Shown here in pieces: positions 21,628 to 34,252 of a stretch of DNA of 64,000 nucleotides. The position numbers and the translations under genes are program-made. Source of the stretch: Hirsutella rhossiliensis. Its lineage: Eukaryota; Ascomycota; Sordariomycetes; Hypocreales; Ophiocordycipitaceae. The notes under the pieces were generated by a model, which had not been told where the DNA came from, made no database searches, and saw nothing but the letters and a program-made list of their open reading frames with translations. Location of the stretch: contig NW_025408684.1 of the NCBI RefSeq assembly GCF_020360975.1, positions 1,421,711 through 1,485,710 of the forward strand. The letters are read 5' to 3'. Positions within the stretch are counted from its first letter, which is position 1, and each line of letters opens with the position of its first letter.

Positions 21628-23435
21628 ATGCCGCATTCGGTCGCTGCAGGGCCCCCCTCCTCCCTCCCAGCAGTCGGGCACGGCGCTCCCAGCATGGACG
21701 ACGACGAAGACAAGAAAAAGGACGACGAACACGGCGCCCTCGCTGCAGATGGCGATATCGACATGGGCGCCGGCGAAACAACGGCGGCGGATGCTGTGCC
21801 CGTCAAGAAGGAAGTCAAGCTGGAGGAGCTGTTTGCCGACGTCGACTCCGACGACGAGTTTCCCAGCTCGGCGCCCGTCAAGCAAGAGGACCCGTCTTCA
21901 AGCGCGCCCTCGTCCAGCCCCGCGTCGCCCGTGTATGTGGCGCTCGTTTCTTCATTCGTGGTCCTCGGCTGACGCGCCGAGACGCAGCGACCTGTCGTCG
22001 GCCCAGAAGGCCTCGGACCCAGAGGTCATGCGCAGCTTTTACCAGCGCCTCTTCCCCTGGCGACACCTCTTCCACTGGCTCAACCACAGCCCCTCGCCCA
22101 CAAACGACTTTGCCCATCGCGAGTTTGCCTTTACCCTCCCAAACGACGCCTACCTGCGCTACCAGTCCTTCCCCACCGCCGACCTGTGCGTTACACCCTC
22201 CCCTTGGGCTTGACGCTTGTTTACTGACCGGCGACGATGCCTAGCCTCCGCAAGGACGTGCTGCGCCTCATGCCCTCGCGCTTCGAAATCGGCCCCGTCT
22301 ACTCGGCCAACCCGCGCGACCGCAAGACGCTCCGCAACTCGTCCGCCTTCAAGCCCCTCGCCAAGGAGCTCTGCTTCGACATTGACTTGACAGACTACGA
22401 CGACGTGCGCACCTGCTGCGACAAGGCCAACATCTGTAACCGCTGCTGGACCTTCATCACAATGGCCATCAAGGTCGTCGATGTGGCCCTGCGCGACGAC
22501 TTTGGCTTCAGGCACATCCTCTGGGTCTACTCGGGCCGCAGAGGCGCCCACGCATGGGTCTGCGATAAAAAGGCCCGCGCCTTGGATGACCACAAGAGGA
22601 GGGCTATTGCTGGCTATCTCGAGGTGGTCAAGGGCGGTGCGCAGAGCGGAAAAAAGGTTAATGTCTGGCGGCCGCTGCATCCTCACCTATCGTACGTGCT
22701 CTCAATCTCCGCTTTTGGCCCGTCCCCCATCGTCCGAGGCCCGGTCCGAAGGAGAATCGACAACAAAAAGGGTGACGACCCTCAAAGGCAGATGAGCTAA
22801 CTCAATTGAACCACAGTCGCAGCCTCGACATCCTCAAGACGCACTTCCAACAAGACGTCCTCGAAGTCCAGGACCCCTGGGCCTCCAACGAACAGGCCGA
22901 GAGGCTCCTCCAGCTGCTGCCGGACCGGGGCCTCAACGACTCGCTGCGGCGCAAGTGGGACGCGGCGCCCGGCCGGGCCTCGGCGGCCAAGTGGGCCGAC
23001 ATCGACGCCATGGCCAAGACGGGCGCCAGCAAGCACCTCGACCCGCGGGCGCTGCTCGAGGCCAAGCAGGACATTGTCCTCGAGTACACGTACCCGCGCC
23101 TCGACATCGAGGTCAGCAAGAAGCTCAACCACTTGCTCAAGAGCCCCTTTGTCGTCCACCCGGGCACCGGCCGCGTCTGCGTGCCCATTGACACGAGGAC
23201 CCTCGAAGATTTTGACCCGCTCGGCGTCCCCACGGTGCAGGGCCTGCTGGCGGAGATTGACGCGTGGAAGGACGACGAGGGCGGGGCCGACAAGGGCCGG
23301 GGCGTGGCGGATTGGGAAAAGACGAGCTTGAAGCCGTACGTCGAGTACTTTAGGGTGTTTGCGGCGGGCATTGTCAAGGACGAGAGGGACGTGCGGGTCA
23401 AGAGGGAGCGTGACGAGGACACGATGGAGTTTTGA
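21628..23435 (+). CDS. PRI1: DNA primase small (catalytic) subunit
   Basis: Exons 21628..21932, 21988..22185, 22245..22691, 22817..23435; 522 residues (an alternative in-frame start at 21694 would remove 22). All three introns are short with canonical ends and restore frame. The acidic N-terminal extension precedes the catalytic core: MRSFYQRLFPWRHLFHWLNH, FAHREFAFTL, then CFDIDLTDYDD at about residues 210-220 with the metal-binding aspartates, and WVYSGRRGAHAWVCD, the conserved S-G-R-R-G-x-H motif. CDKANICNRCWTF supplies the zinc-binding cysteines. Role: synthesises RNA primers in the DNA polymerase alpha-primase complex in the nucleus. Converges on TRM10 with 227 bp between the stops. Confidence 0.93.
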
Positions 23436-23661
23436 GGCGTTTTTGGCTGTTTTCTTGCATTGCAGGGGCGGCTAGGCTTGGGTAGCCGAGGGCTTTCAGG
23501 GGCGCACAATCATGATGACGCGCGAGGCCTTTCTGTTTTGTCCCCCTTTCGTGCCCCTTTCCAGAAATGTTTTGACGGGCGTCTAGGCGTCTGGGGGAGG
23601 GTAAAGTGAGAAGCGGACAATGGCTGGAATGCCGGCGTGTGTAGACGGAGGCAGGTCGGGC

Positions 23662-24984
23662 TCACCGTGACTTGTCGTCACGAGGCTCTATCACCCCTGC
23701 TTCAGGCTGGGCCTCGTCGTCGACCACCGTCGCCATGGTCTCTACCGTGCCATCATCCTTGTCAATGACGCTCTCATCACCTGCCTCATCCTCATCCTCA
23801 CCCTCGGCCGCGCCGCCGTCCTCAATGAGCCTCCCACCCTTGCGCTTGGGAATGACAGCCATAAACGCCTGCCCCCAGTCCTCGCACTCGAGCCACTTGA
23901 GCATGATCTCGACGACGTGGTTGGTGGCCAGAACCTGGCGGCTCTGCAGCACCATGAACTGGCCAATGGGCAGGCGGGCGGTGCGGATGCCGCGCTCGCG
24001 CGCCCGGCGGTAGCACAGGCCCTTTTCGCGGTTCTTGTCGACGAGCCCGCCAACGACGTAGCTCGTGTGCGGCTCCAGGCGCTGCAGCGTGTAAGGCGAC
24101 TCCGAGGTGAGGTAGACGACGTCGCGGTAGGCCTCGTTGAGCACTGGCTCGGGGCCCGGGAGGGGGAAGGGCTCGTCGCCGGGCGCGTCTTTGATCCACG
24201 AGGACCCGCCGCTTGGCCCCTCGCCGTCCACCCCCTTCTCCTCGCCGTTGTGCGCGGCCTCATCCCGCCGCCGGCTTCGCTGCAAAGGCGCAACCATCTC
24301 GCCGGGCCGCTCTTTCATGCGCTGCCTCGCCTCGTCAGCGCACGCGAGAAAGTCGCCCTCGACAAAGCCGACGCCCTTCCAGTGCTGGTGCTGGTCGCCG
24401 AGGACGTCGCGAAACCGGTCGCGGATCTTGCCCGCCCAGCCCGCCATCCACAGGTGCGCCTTGTAGCGGGCGTTGCGGTTGTCCGAGTAGCAGCGCGTGG
24501 CCTGGTTGGCGAGCGAGACGAGCTCCTTGTCGTTCATGTAGGCCTCGAAGTCGCAGTCGACGACGAGTGCCACGGGCACCAGCGTCACCCCGGCCTGCTG
24601 CTGCTTGCGCCGGGGCACCACGGCCGCCGGGTCGGCCCCCCCGGCGAGCAGCGTCGCCCGCTCCTCGCGCTGCCGCTCCCGCCGGTCGTGGCGCTTCTCG
24701 CGCCGCCGCTTGCGCCGGTCCTCCTTGCCGTCTTCCCACTCTTGCTGGCGGCGGAGGCGCTTGAGGGCGTTTTTGGACATGGGCGCCTCTGGTGGTGGTT
24801 GTGCGGCGGTGGTTGTGGCATCCTCCGAGGTGGCCTCTGCCTGCTGCTGCTGCGCTGCCGACGATGGCAGATGAGCCTCTGCGGTCCCAGCGTCGTGGGC
24901 ATCGAGCTGTGCGTCTGCTTGGTTGGCGTCTTGGGGCCCGACATGGCCGGCCTCGACGGAAGTCATGGTGAAGATTCCAGCCAC
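23662..24984 (-). CDS. TRM10: tRNA (guanine-9-N1)-methyltransferase
   Basis: Single exon, 440 residues from 24984; a second Met six codons in (24966) is an alternative start. A basic helical region (KNALKRLRRQQEWEDGKEDRRKRRREKRHDRRERQREE) is the tRNA-contacting stretch that precedes the SPOUT domain in TRM10 proteins. The core has VALVVDCDFEAYMNDKELVS, CYSDNRNARYKAHLWM, VVYLTSESPYTLQRLEPHTSYVVGGLVDKN and RLPIGQFMVLQSRQVLATNHVVEIML, matching the SAM-binding knot. An acidic insertion and an acidic C-tail are typical of fungal orthologues. Role: N1-methylation of G9 in several tRNAs. Confidence 0.93.
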   Translation of the reverse strand: MAGIFTMTSVEAGHVGPQDANQADAQLDAHDAGTAEAHLPSSAAQQQQAEATSEDATTTAAQPPPEAPMSKNALKRLRRQQEWEDGKEDRRKRRREKRHDRRERQREERATLLAGGADPAAVVPRRKQQQAGVTLVPVALVVDCDFEAYMNDKELVSLANQATRCYSDNRNARYKAHLWMAGWAGKIRDRFRDVLGDQHQHWKGVGFVEGDFLACADEARQRMKERPGEMVAPLQRSRRRDEAAHNGEEKGVDGEGPSGGSSWIKDAPGDEPFPLPGPEPVLNEAYRDVVYLTSESPYTLQRLEPHTSYVVGGLVDKNREKGLCYRRARERGIRTARLPIGQFMVLQSRQVLATNHVVEIMLKWLECEDWGQAFMAVIPKRKGGRLIEDGGAAEGEDEDEAGDESVIDKDDGTVETMATVVDDEAQPEAGVIEPRDDKSR

Positions 24985-25710
24985 TCACACCGAGACGCTG
25001 GACAAGAAGGGTCTTCCAACGCTGGGGCTTTGCTTTCCCGCCGCCTGATTCTCTCAAGCCTCAGGCCTGGAAAGCAGTTAATAAAGCTAGAAATCAACGG
25101 ACAGCCGGGTTGTGCCCTGGTTCTTGTCCTGATGGCTTTTGTCTCCCTGCTTGGTGTAAATTCTTTTCGATGGCGGCTTTCCCAGCGTCTCGACGGGGAC
25201 TCTACAAACGCCGATTGTCTGCAGACTTTGTGAGAAAATCCGAAAACAATTCGAAATGCCGGCCTCGGTCAGTCCAAGATGGAGTCGCGGGCCGTAAGAC
25301 GAAGTGAAAAGACGCTCCGGATTGTGAAGAGAGCTTGAGAAGAAGCTACACGGTGCAACGTGCCTCGCGAAGGAAAAAAACGGTGCTCGGCTCAGTCTGT
25401 AGTGCGGAGCCTCTAGCAGTAAAGCCCGTCTTTTCTCAGATAAACCTGTTAGGAGTCTAGCCCTGTTCATGTGCGAATTAAGGACCTTTCGCACAGTACC
25501 CTCTACTGAGGCAACCCAATCCGCTGCGTTGAATTGACAAGTTGATCATCACGTGAGCCCATCTTGCACCTTAGCTAAGCCGCACCACCCCAAGCTTCCT
25601 CAAGCTCCAACGAGCGAACCGACGTTGTCGACCCTCGCGTCCCGCAACCCCGGCCCTGCTCAACCACCGCTCCCGTCCCCGCCCGTCGCTTCTTCGTCCC
25701 AGCCGGCGCC
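24985..25710. promoter_or_regulatory. Divergent promoter region between TRM10 and the complex I subunit gene
   Basis: 726 bp between the start codons of two head-to-head genes (24984 minus, 25711 plus). No ORF supported. Contains the promoters of both by necessity; no specific motif identified. Confidence 0.45.
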
Positions 25711-26601
25711 ATGGATCGCCAGACGAGTCCCAGCCCAATGGCTGCCGAGTCGGACGCGCCCTACGTCCCCCACGATGTCTTTGACGAGACGGCAAACACG
25801 GCCCTCATCGGCCTCGGCAGCGGCCTCTTCATCGCCGCCATCCGGAACGCAATGTCCAAGCGCAACGTCGGCGCCATGAGCGTCTTTACCCGCGGCGCCC
25901 CAATCATCGGCATATGCAGTATGCTCTCATGCTGCCCATCGCCTGCCGGCTCTCTTTCTTTTTTGGTTGGCTAATCTGCCTTGCTAGCTGCCGGCCCCGC
26001 TGCCTACGCCTTCTTCTCCCGGACCGCCATGAACCTTCGCGAAAAGGACGACGCATGGGCCGCGGCCTTTGGTGGATTCATGTGCGGCGCCATCCTCGGC
26101 CTTCCCTGTACGTTCTCGCCCCCTAAGACGACTGTCCCTCGACTTCGAACTCGATTACACTCATCCACCTCCACGCAATACCCTTTACTAGGGGAGTCAG
26201 TTGCTGACCTGGGCCACCATTACCTACACAGCCCGCAAAATGCCCGTCGTGCTTGGCCTCGGCGCCCTCGTCCTCTCGGTCCAAGGACCCCTCTACTACC
26301 TCGGTGGCCGCATCGACTCCTACAAGAAGGAGGACGACGAGTTTGAGCGCAAGGAAATCATTCGTCGCACAACGCGCGTGCCCATTGAGCAGACGATTGC
26401 CGAGATTGGCGAGGGGCGAGGTGAGTGCCCCCCGGTACACGATTACGCCGGTTCCCCTTACCGCCGTCTTGCTGACGTAGGGGCCCAACTTAAACAGGCA
26501 TCAAGCCCCCGGGGTACGAGGAGCGGAGGCGAGAGCGCATCAAGGAAAAGTACGGCTTCGAAATCAAGCCCGTCAAGGCAACCGTCGATGGCAGCCAATA
26601 G
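25711..26601 (+). CDS. NADH:ubiquinone oxidoreductase 21.3 kDa subunit (NDUFA11-like)
   Basis: Exons 25711..25918, 25988..26107, 26232..26420, 26498..26601; 206 residues. The spliced protein has a short polar N-terminus then Tim17/Tim22-like glycine-rich helices (ALIGLGSGLFIAAIRNAM, FTRGAPIIGICTAAGPAAYAF, AAAFGGFMCGAILGL, VVLGLGALVLSVQGPLYYLGG) and a charged C-terminus with YEERRRERIKEKYGFEIKPV. Family knowledge: the fungal 21.3 kDa accessory subunit sits in the membrane arm of mitochondrial complex I near the matrix arm junction. No cleavable presequence is apparent, as usual for this family. All introns split in phases that restore the frame. Confidence 0.88.
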
Positions 26602-27076
26602 GAGTCGCGGTGCCGGCCAAGCGACATGCCCATGTACAATACATATTTCCGCCTCTTCTGGGACGAGGGAAGAGGAGTTTGCGCCGCCATCTCAAGCGCG
26701 ACAACTATTGTTGCCACGACTTCCCCCCCCTCAGCTCCTACTGTTAGAGAACGGGAGCTTTTTCTTGGTTCACGTCCTGTCTGACTCGTCAAGGAGGTGC
26801 TTCGGTGTCCACATGGCAAGATGTTTCTATAAAAAAAAAACAGATTCCAGGCACCAATATCGCCCCGTCCTGTCCGGACCCCAAGAGTCTTATCCCGCAA
26901 CGCCCGCTTGTACATGGTGTGAGCGCATCAAGAACGGTACCCCCAGCAGACCCTTGGTCATGCAGATTCCTTTCCCGTCTTTTCCATACGCCCCATTTTC
27001 TTGAAGAGAAAAGGAAGCAAAGCAATCAGGAAGAAACAGAAACCCGTTGGTACGGCCCATATGAGCTCGCTTACTC

Positions 27077-29977
27077 TCACAATGCCTTGACCGACTGGAA
27101 AAAGGGATTGGCCAGCAAGTCGGTGTCTGCGGCAACGAGCTCCTTGAGCTTGGCCACCTGCTCGCCGGGGGACAAGTCACCGGCGCCGGCGACCTGGTCC
27201 TTCCAGCGGACGAGCAGCTGCTTGAGCATGGCGCTGCCCTGCTCGACGTCGTCCTTTGTGTAGGCGGCCTGGGCCTGGTCCTCGTGCTTGGTGGTAAAGT
27301 CCTCGAGCTCGTCGGCCTTGCGCTTGGCCATGCGCACCACCTTGTCCGGGAAGCGCACCAGCTCGGCCACGTGGATGCCGAAGCTCTGGTCGCAGATGCC
27401 CGGCTCCACCTTGTACAGCAGCGTCACCTCGCGCTTGCTGCCCGAGGGGCCATCGGCGTCGGCACCGGTGCCGCCAATGTGCGCCGTGACGTGGAGGTTG
27501 CGCACCTGCGGGTGGCGGTCGGCGAGGGCCGTCAGCTCGTGGAAGTGGGTGGCGAACATGGCGAAGCAGCCAATCTGCTCGACAATGTGCTCCGAGATGG
27601 CCCAGGCCAGGCCGAAGCCGTCGTAGGTCGAGGTGCCGCGCCCCAGCTCGTCGATTATGATGAGCGACTCGCTCGTGGCCGACTTGAGGATGTTTGCCGT
27701 CTCGAGCATCTCGGCCATGAAGGTCGAGACCCCCTTGAGCTGCGAGTCGCTGGCGCCAACGCGCGCGAGGATCGAGTCGAAGATGGTCAGCTCCGCCTCG
27801 GCGCAGGGCACAAAGCACCCAACCTGCGCCATGAGGGCGATGACGCCGGCCTGGCGGATAAAGGTCGACTTGCCGCCCATGTTGGGCCCCGTGATGATGA
27901 GGAACGACGACGAGGCGCGCTCGAGCTCCACGTCATTTGTGATGAACTGCACGTCGTCCTGCAGCTCCATGCACGGGTGCCGCGCCCCGACGAGCCTCGT
28001 CTGGCCCTCGCCGCGGGCGTGCATCGTGGGGCGGACGTAGGCCTCGGGCGCGTGCAGCGAGGCGTGGGCCAGCGAGGCGACGACGTCGAGGTGCGCGAGT
28101 ACGCCGGCCAGCCTCTCGAGCACGGGGCAGTACGAGGCCGCGACGTTGACCACCTCGTTAACGAGGCTGCTCTGGGTGCGGTTGTAATTTTGCGACAGCT
28201 GGTCATGCTCGCGGCGGTAGGCCTGCATCTTCTTGGTCGTAAAGTAGACGCCGTTCTTCTGCGTCGAGCACTCCTGGTAGCGCGCCTTGTTGCGGATGCA
28301 GCCGGCCTCCTGTCGCGTCAGGCGCATGCATACGCCGTGCACCTTGTGGCCCGTCTCGAGGAAGATCTTCTTGTCGGGTTCCTGGTCCAGGTCCCGCGCC
28401 GCGTCCGTAAACTCTTGCCGGATGTCGCTGTCGAGCTTATCGAGCTTCCGGCGGATGATGCGCAGGCTCTGGTCGTACTCGGGCTTGATGATGTACTCGT
28501 GGCGGTCGAGGGCGGCGAGGTCGACCGTCTGCTCCACCATGTCCTGGAAGCGGCCCAGGCTGTCGGAGAGGTCGCGCAGCTTGGCCGTGTAGGCCTCGTC
28601 GAGCGGATCGCGGTAGGCCTCGTCCATGACGCCCTCAAAGGTGCCGATGAAGCCGGGGAGGCGGATGACGACCTGGTAGGCCCGCACCACGTCCTCGAGG
28701 TTGGCCTTGCCGCGCTGGAGGCGCTTGGCGAGGCGGTAGAGATCGGGGATGGAGCGCAGGTGCTCCTCTTGCATCGTCTGGCGAAGCTCGGTGTCGCAGA
28801 AGAAGGCCTCGACGAGCTGCTGCCGCTTCTCAATCTCGGGCTTGCTCATCAGGGGCTGCTTGAGCCACTGGGCCAGCAGGCGGCTGCCGGCCGGTGTCTT
28901 GCAGTGGTTGAGGACGCCGTAGAGACTCATGGTCTTGGAGCCGTCGCGCGGGCCGGGCATGAGGTTGAGGGCCTTGAGGGCGGCGGCGTCCAGCTTCATG
29001 TACTGGGCCAGGTCGTGCTGGTAGAGCTGGTACTGGCCAAAGTTGGACGGGTCCTGCAAGACGCCGAGGTACTTGATGAGGGACGAGGCAGAGCCCATGG
29101 CGAGCTTCAAGTCTGTCTGCGGGAGCAAGGTGGCAGCCCTGTCGTCCTTGAGCAGACGGGCCAGGTCCTGCTCGATGTCACGGGTGGCATAGTCGGCGGC
29201 AGGGCGCTCGGCGATGGCGACGCCGCAGTTGTCGAGGATTTGCCGCAGCTTGGCCAGTTCTGGGTCCTTGTCCTTGTCGCCCTTATCGAGCTGGACGAGG
29301 CACTCGCGGACGCCGAGCTGGATGAGGAGAGACTCGAAGTTGGAGTAAAGATCGTTGTCGAGGAACTCGCTCACGCCGAGTTCGCGAACGCTGGCATCGG
29401 CAAAGCAGACGCCGACGCAGCGGGCCTCGGAGGCCTTGGCCGAGATCTTGACCGCCATGATCATGGGGGCCGAATCAATCTGGCCGCCGAGGTCGTCCTC
29501 GACGTCCTGCAGGTTTCCAGGAGACGCTTGCTTGGTGCACTTCCAGTTCATGCGCCCGGAGGGGCTCTCCCATATCTCGATGCGCTTGCCGAGCTTGAAG
29601 AGGGCTTCGCGGAGGAACTGGCGGAAGACAGTGATGGTCATTGAGACGGACAAGAGGCCGGTGTGGTCGCTGCGGCCAAGCTGCCTAACCACAGAGGTTG
29701 TCTTGTAGACCTGTCGCGAAGGCAGGGTTAGCTAGGAAAAAGAACTTTCCTTTGCTTCAGGCATACCGTCTTGGCGATGAAGGTGGCATCTTGCGCGTGG
29801 GCTGTGTACCAGTCCCCTCTGTCGAAGATGCGGATCGTGTCGTCGCCGACGGCGGGGAGAGACTTGAAGAAGCGAATGAAGCCGCCCTCGTCATCGAGCT
29901 GTGCGCCTCGTCAGCCATGGATATGACGAGGTTGTTCAGGGGCAGTTTCTCACCTTGAGCTCGGGTCTGGACGCCAT
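27077..29977 (-). CDS. MSH2: DNA mismatch repair protein MSH2
   Basis: Exons 29977..29954, 29898..29767, 29710..27077; 929 residues. The first exon is only eight codons. The N-terminal MutS I domain reads FIRFFKSLP..TIRIFDRGDWYTAHAQDA, followed by connector, lever and clamp domains. The ATPase has Walker A TGPNMGGKST (about residue 660), FVPCAEAELTIFD, the ABC-like signature GVSTFMAEM, Walker B LIIIDELGRGTSTYDG and the family His in ATHFHEL. Partners MSH3 and MSH6 are not in the window. Role: recognition of mismatches and small loops in the nucleus. The length and all catalytic motifs are intact. Confidence 0.96.
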
Positions 29978-32133
29978 GTTTGCCAGCAGCCGGGCCTATG
30001 GGCACCACAAGGGAGCTCAATTCGATGCTGTCCGGGGTGCAATGGTTGGTGAGGGCGAGGGGGATGCCAACAGATGCGACAGTTGGTGGGAGAAGTCGCG
30101 GTGTCGAAGCTTGGACGCGACGCGCTTTGGGAAACGCGATTTTCAGAATCAATTAAAGAGATAAAGGCGGGGACTCTGCACGTGGTGAATCTCAGTACTT
30201 GGTACAACTTTTATCACCTGACATGGCACGTGCGTCTCTCTACGGTACTGGTGCTGGCGGCCTGGACGTACGGATGACTAAGGCAGGGCTGCCATTGGCT
30301 TATGTACGCTCTCGAGTGAACGACAATTGGGAAAAGAGTGAAAGACTCTCGTGGACATGGCTCCGCAGCTCGAGGACAAGTCGCGGCATCCTGCTCATCT
30401 GCAGTTGGGAACGCCCTGTCATAGAAAATCGTCATCGTCGGAAACAACCCGGCCGTAGGCTCAGCAACGCACGGCCATGCAGTTGAACTCCTAGCCGGCA
30501 AGGACGAGGCGGGCGATCAGCCAGGTTGGTGGCATCCGCTTATAGATTGAACGTTTCTCGGCTCAATATTGCTCAAGCAGGTCGCATTGGTGGAATGAGG
30601 AACGCATACGAGGTGGTTGGATGGTTGTAGCCGGCGTTACCCGCTTCGACTCGAGCAGCCCGACGACCTCGACACGTCTCGCGGGCCTCGACTTGGTTGG
30701 TGAATGGTTGCACGCATTCCAACGAGCGGGAAAGGGAGAGCGGCCGAGGGAAACAGCAGAAGAAGAACAGCAACAACAGAAAAAGTCGACAAGGAGCGGT
30801 AACGTCTGCGAGCCGGGTGCATCGACCTCATGCAAGTCAGACAGGGGGAGCAAACAAACCCTCGCCGACCGGTTGCCAACCGAGACGGCGGGACGTTTCT
30901 TGACGCTCATGCCATCGTGTGCATATTATTGCCTTGTGCTACCACACGGATGGCCAGCTGGGGCGGCGGTGACACAGGATCCGGTGAGGTTGCAATGAAC
31001 CATGTCCGGGCTGGTACTGACTTGTTGAAGACAACAGGCTGGCGACAACCAGGCCGTCAAGGCCCACGGATGCGGGATCCATTGTGTGGATTGACCTTGT
31101 CATGTGTAAAAAAGACGACGAAGCACGATGGCCTGGGAACCCTGATGAGGTGCGCGCATGAATCCATCCCCCCCCCTCCTTTGGAATAGGCGCTTCTCGA
31201 CATTTTCCAGGCCGTGTCTCACTGCAACTCCGCTGTACAGTACTTCGTATTCCATGTCCAATGACTGACTAATTAATTACAAGGCGAATCGGTGGCTGCC
31301 GTTCTGGCGGCGGCCCATCAAGGTTCTTGCCGCCCGCCCCTCTCCCATCCGCCCCTCTCCCATCAACGTGGGCCATCAAGGTTCAACGTATGTACCTCTC
31401 CCATTCGTCCCCACCGCCCCTCTGTTTCTCTGTTCACTCTCTCTCCCTCTCTCCCTCTCCAATCGACGCCTTGCTTGGCCCTCTTTTCCCCGTCCCAGTC
31501 GTCCCAAAAAGCCTGCTTCAACTGACGGCTCCCCCGCCAAGGCCACCATCTGTTCGCCTCGCTCCGGCCGGGGGCCCCAGTGATCGGCTCGGCAGGGAGG
31601 GGGGGAAGAAGTGGTCAAGGACAACGAAGACCAAGAAGAGAAGAGGGGAGGCATGCAGCCGGGCCCCTGGACCGTGTGTCCCATGGCCCGGACGAGAAAG
31701 CTGGGCAAGTCTGATAGCCTCGCCGCCTTGATGCCCGTCGTGTCCACATTTGGGTTATAACCAACCGCTGCTCGATATCCATCTCCCCCTGCCCGTCCCA
31801 TTTCTCTTCCCCCTTGTTCGTTCGCTTTTTTCTCACCTCCGCCACGTCTTCCCATCGTCCCCGTTGAAGAATCCTCCAAGGGAGAGAAAGCGTGAGAGGG
31901 TGAGAGGAAGAGTGCGAGGAAAAGGTATCAGCGCCATCAAACACGACGGCGCACGCACAAGAGACTTCTCCTGCGCAGTCGAGGCTTGCCTGGCCAAGTA
32001 TTTTGGGCTCATCATAAGCTTAACTCTGTTTTCCCCCCCGCGCACCAACAAACCACCAAGCGCAAAGGGATAAAAAGGGCGGAAATCGGCCACCAGAAAA
32101 AGCGAGGCACGGCTTTCCCCGACACCGGCAGCC
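29978..32133. other. Intergenic region between divergent MSH2 and the ZIP transporter
   Basis: 2.2 kb, no supported gene. Contains the MSH2 promoter (right of 29978) and the zinc-transporter promoter and leader. A CT-rich block at 31320-31480 holds two adjacent copies of a 15-mer (CGCCCCTCTCCCATC) and CTCTCC runs. I looked for palindromic zinc-response elements and did not find a convincing one. Confidence 0.4.
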
Positions 32134-34252
32134 ATGTACGTCAATCAGAAGAAGCTGTGCGCTTGCCTTGCCCTCTGGCACAGCATCGCCGCCGCCGACC
32201 GACTGTTCCCCCGACAAACGCCGGCGCCCTCGTCCACCGGCTCCGCCGCCCCCGAAGTCACCGCCGTGACTGGCTGCCACCTTCATGGATCGCAACTGTT
32301 CGTCTTCCAAGCCCTCCTTCTCGTCCTCGGTCTTCATCTCCCTCTCAGCCTTCACTGGCCAGGGCTGGCAATTGGGGACCTTGGAGGAGCTGGAAACTAC
32401 AGCTTTGGCTTGGAAATCTAACTGAGTTTTTTTCGAAAAACAATACAGAGCTTGTATAGCGGGAGGAACCGAGTTCGTGGTGAAAACGACCCCTACGCAG
32501 ACCTCGAATATTCCCGCGCAGTTTACCGGCTGCCATCATCATGGCTCCGACATGTAAGCTTCCAGAGAGCCGGCTTCCCTTGACCGCTTCGACTTGGCTA
32601 ACGACCTGTCTCCTTTTCTTCACCCCCAGGTTCTGTATCGGTCCTGATGGCGAGGATGTAGAGGTCAGCCCCGAGGCCGGTAACGCCGCCGAAACCCAGG
32701 ACCACGGGTCCGAAGGCGACGCTTCTGCCGGCCACAAGCACTGCCATTTCCATGCCGGCGTCGAGTGCGTTTCTCCCGCTTTGAAACAACCCCCTCTCCT
32801 CCGCTTCTTCTTCTCTTTCCTCTCGCAATCAAGGTTTCATGTCTGACTTGTTCGGAAAACAAAACAGGCATTGCGTGGGAGGTGACGAGAACGAGGCAGC
32901 TTCCGGGTCCCAGTGCCAGGGTGCCAAGCGTGATTACAACGTCGGCCTCCGAGTCGGTCTTTTGTTTGCCATCCTCGCTACCAGTGCCCTCGGTAAATTG
33001 CCCTATCTCTGGACTTGGGCGTAAGGCCTGATTCTGTTGCTCCTATTGACCTTGTCTCGCACCAGGTGTCTTTGCCCCCATCCTTTTGCAAAGCATTCTT
33101 CCACGGAAGCTCACGTTGGCCTTCATCGTCCTCAAGCAGTTTGGTACCGGAATCATCGTCTCCACGGCGTTTGTTCATGTATGTTGGACGCTCTCGTGCT
33201 CTCCGCTGCAGCACATGCCCTTTTCATCTTTCCCTTGCTTTCTCCGTGTCTTTTCCATCATCCACGGAGAGGGTGCTGCTTTGGCTGGCATTCAATTCTC
33301 GCTAACCCTCTTGGCAGCTCTACACTCATGCCACGCTCATGTTTGGCAACAAATGCCTCGGCCAGCTCGGCTACGAGGGCACCACGTCAGCCATCCTCAT
33401 GGCCGGCCTGTTCCTCTCTTTTCTCATCGAGTACATCGGCCAGCGCATCGTCCAGGCTAAGACGAAGTCTTCTTCGGCCCTCACCGCCGAGGAAAAGGCC
33501 CATGCCCTCTTGTCGGCTGAAGTGGTCAGCATTCTTGTCATGGAGGCGGGCATCCTCTTCCATTCGCTCCGTGAGTCGCCTCCTTGGAAAATCGTGTTCC
33601 CCCCTTCATCTTCCTCGAGTCTTGCATCCCACCACCTCTGCTGATCAAGCTGACCTTGTCCCCCCCCAAAGTCATCGGCCTCACTCTCGTCGTTGCCGGC
33701 GACTCCTTCTTCGTCACCCTCTTTGTCGTCATTCTCTTCCACCAAGTCTTTGAAGGCCTCGCCCTCGGCACCCGGATCGCAACCCTCGGTACCGACCATC
33801 ACAGAGACGACTCGTCTGGTACTACCTCCAACAGCAACGTCCGAGACGCCGATAAGTCGGCCGCCGCGGCTGTCGTCGCCGATCCTTCGTCTTCGTCAGC
33901 GTCCTCCTACCCCCTGGCCTCCAGCACCGGCTTCTCCATGAAGAAGAAGCTCGGACTCGCGGCCCTCTTTGCCTTCATCACTCCTATTGGCATGGCCATT
34001 GGCATCGGCGTCTTGCAAAAGTTCAACGGCAACGATAGATCGACACTGATCGCCATCGGGACCCTCGACGCCCTCTCGGCCGGCATCCTCGTCTGGGTGG
34101 GCGTGGTCGAGATGTGGGCGGCCGACTGGATGGTGGGCGCCCATGGCCACCGGGCTGAGCTGGCCGATGCCAACATGCTCACCGTCACCCTCGCGGGGTT
34201 CGGTCTTGTGGCTGGCATGGCCCTGATGAGTCTGCTTGGAAAATGGGCCTAG
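32134..34252 (+). CDS. ZIP-family zinc transporter
   Basis: Seven exons: 32134..32297, 32449..32553, 32630..32764, 32868..32992, 33066..33178, 33318..33570, 33672..34252; 491 residues. The first intron has a weak GTTCGT donor and is 151 nt, but the joined frame is coherent. The extracellular N-terminus after a signal-like segment has two copies of a Cys-His-rich module (GCHLHGSQL-ACIAGGTEF and GCHHHGSDM-FCIGPDGEDV) plus HKHCHFHAGVEHC, likely metal-binding. Eight membrane helices follow; TM4 has HQVFEGLALG and TM5 has ITPIGMAIGIG, the metal-pore motifs of ZIP proteins. A Ser-rich variable loop lies before TM4/5. Plasma-membrane zinc uptake (Zrt1/Zrt2-like) is inferred. Confidence 0.9.

Noticed and set aside
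27284..29644. 786-codon plus-strand frame
   Set aside because: Exact antisense of MSH2; no domain of its own.
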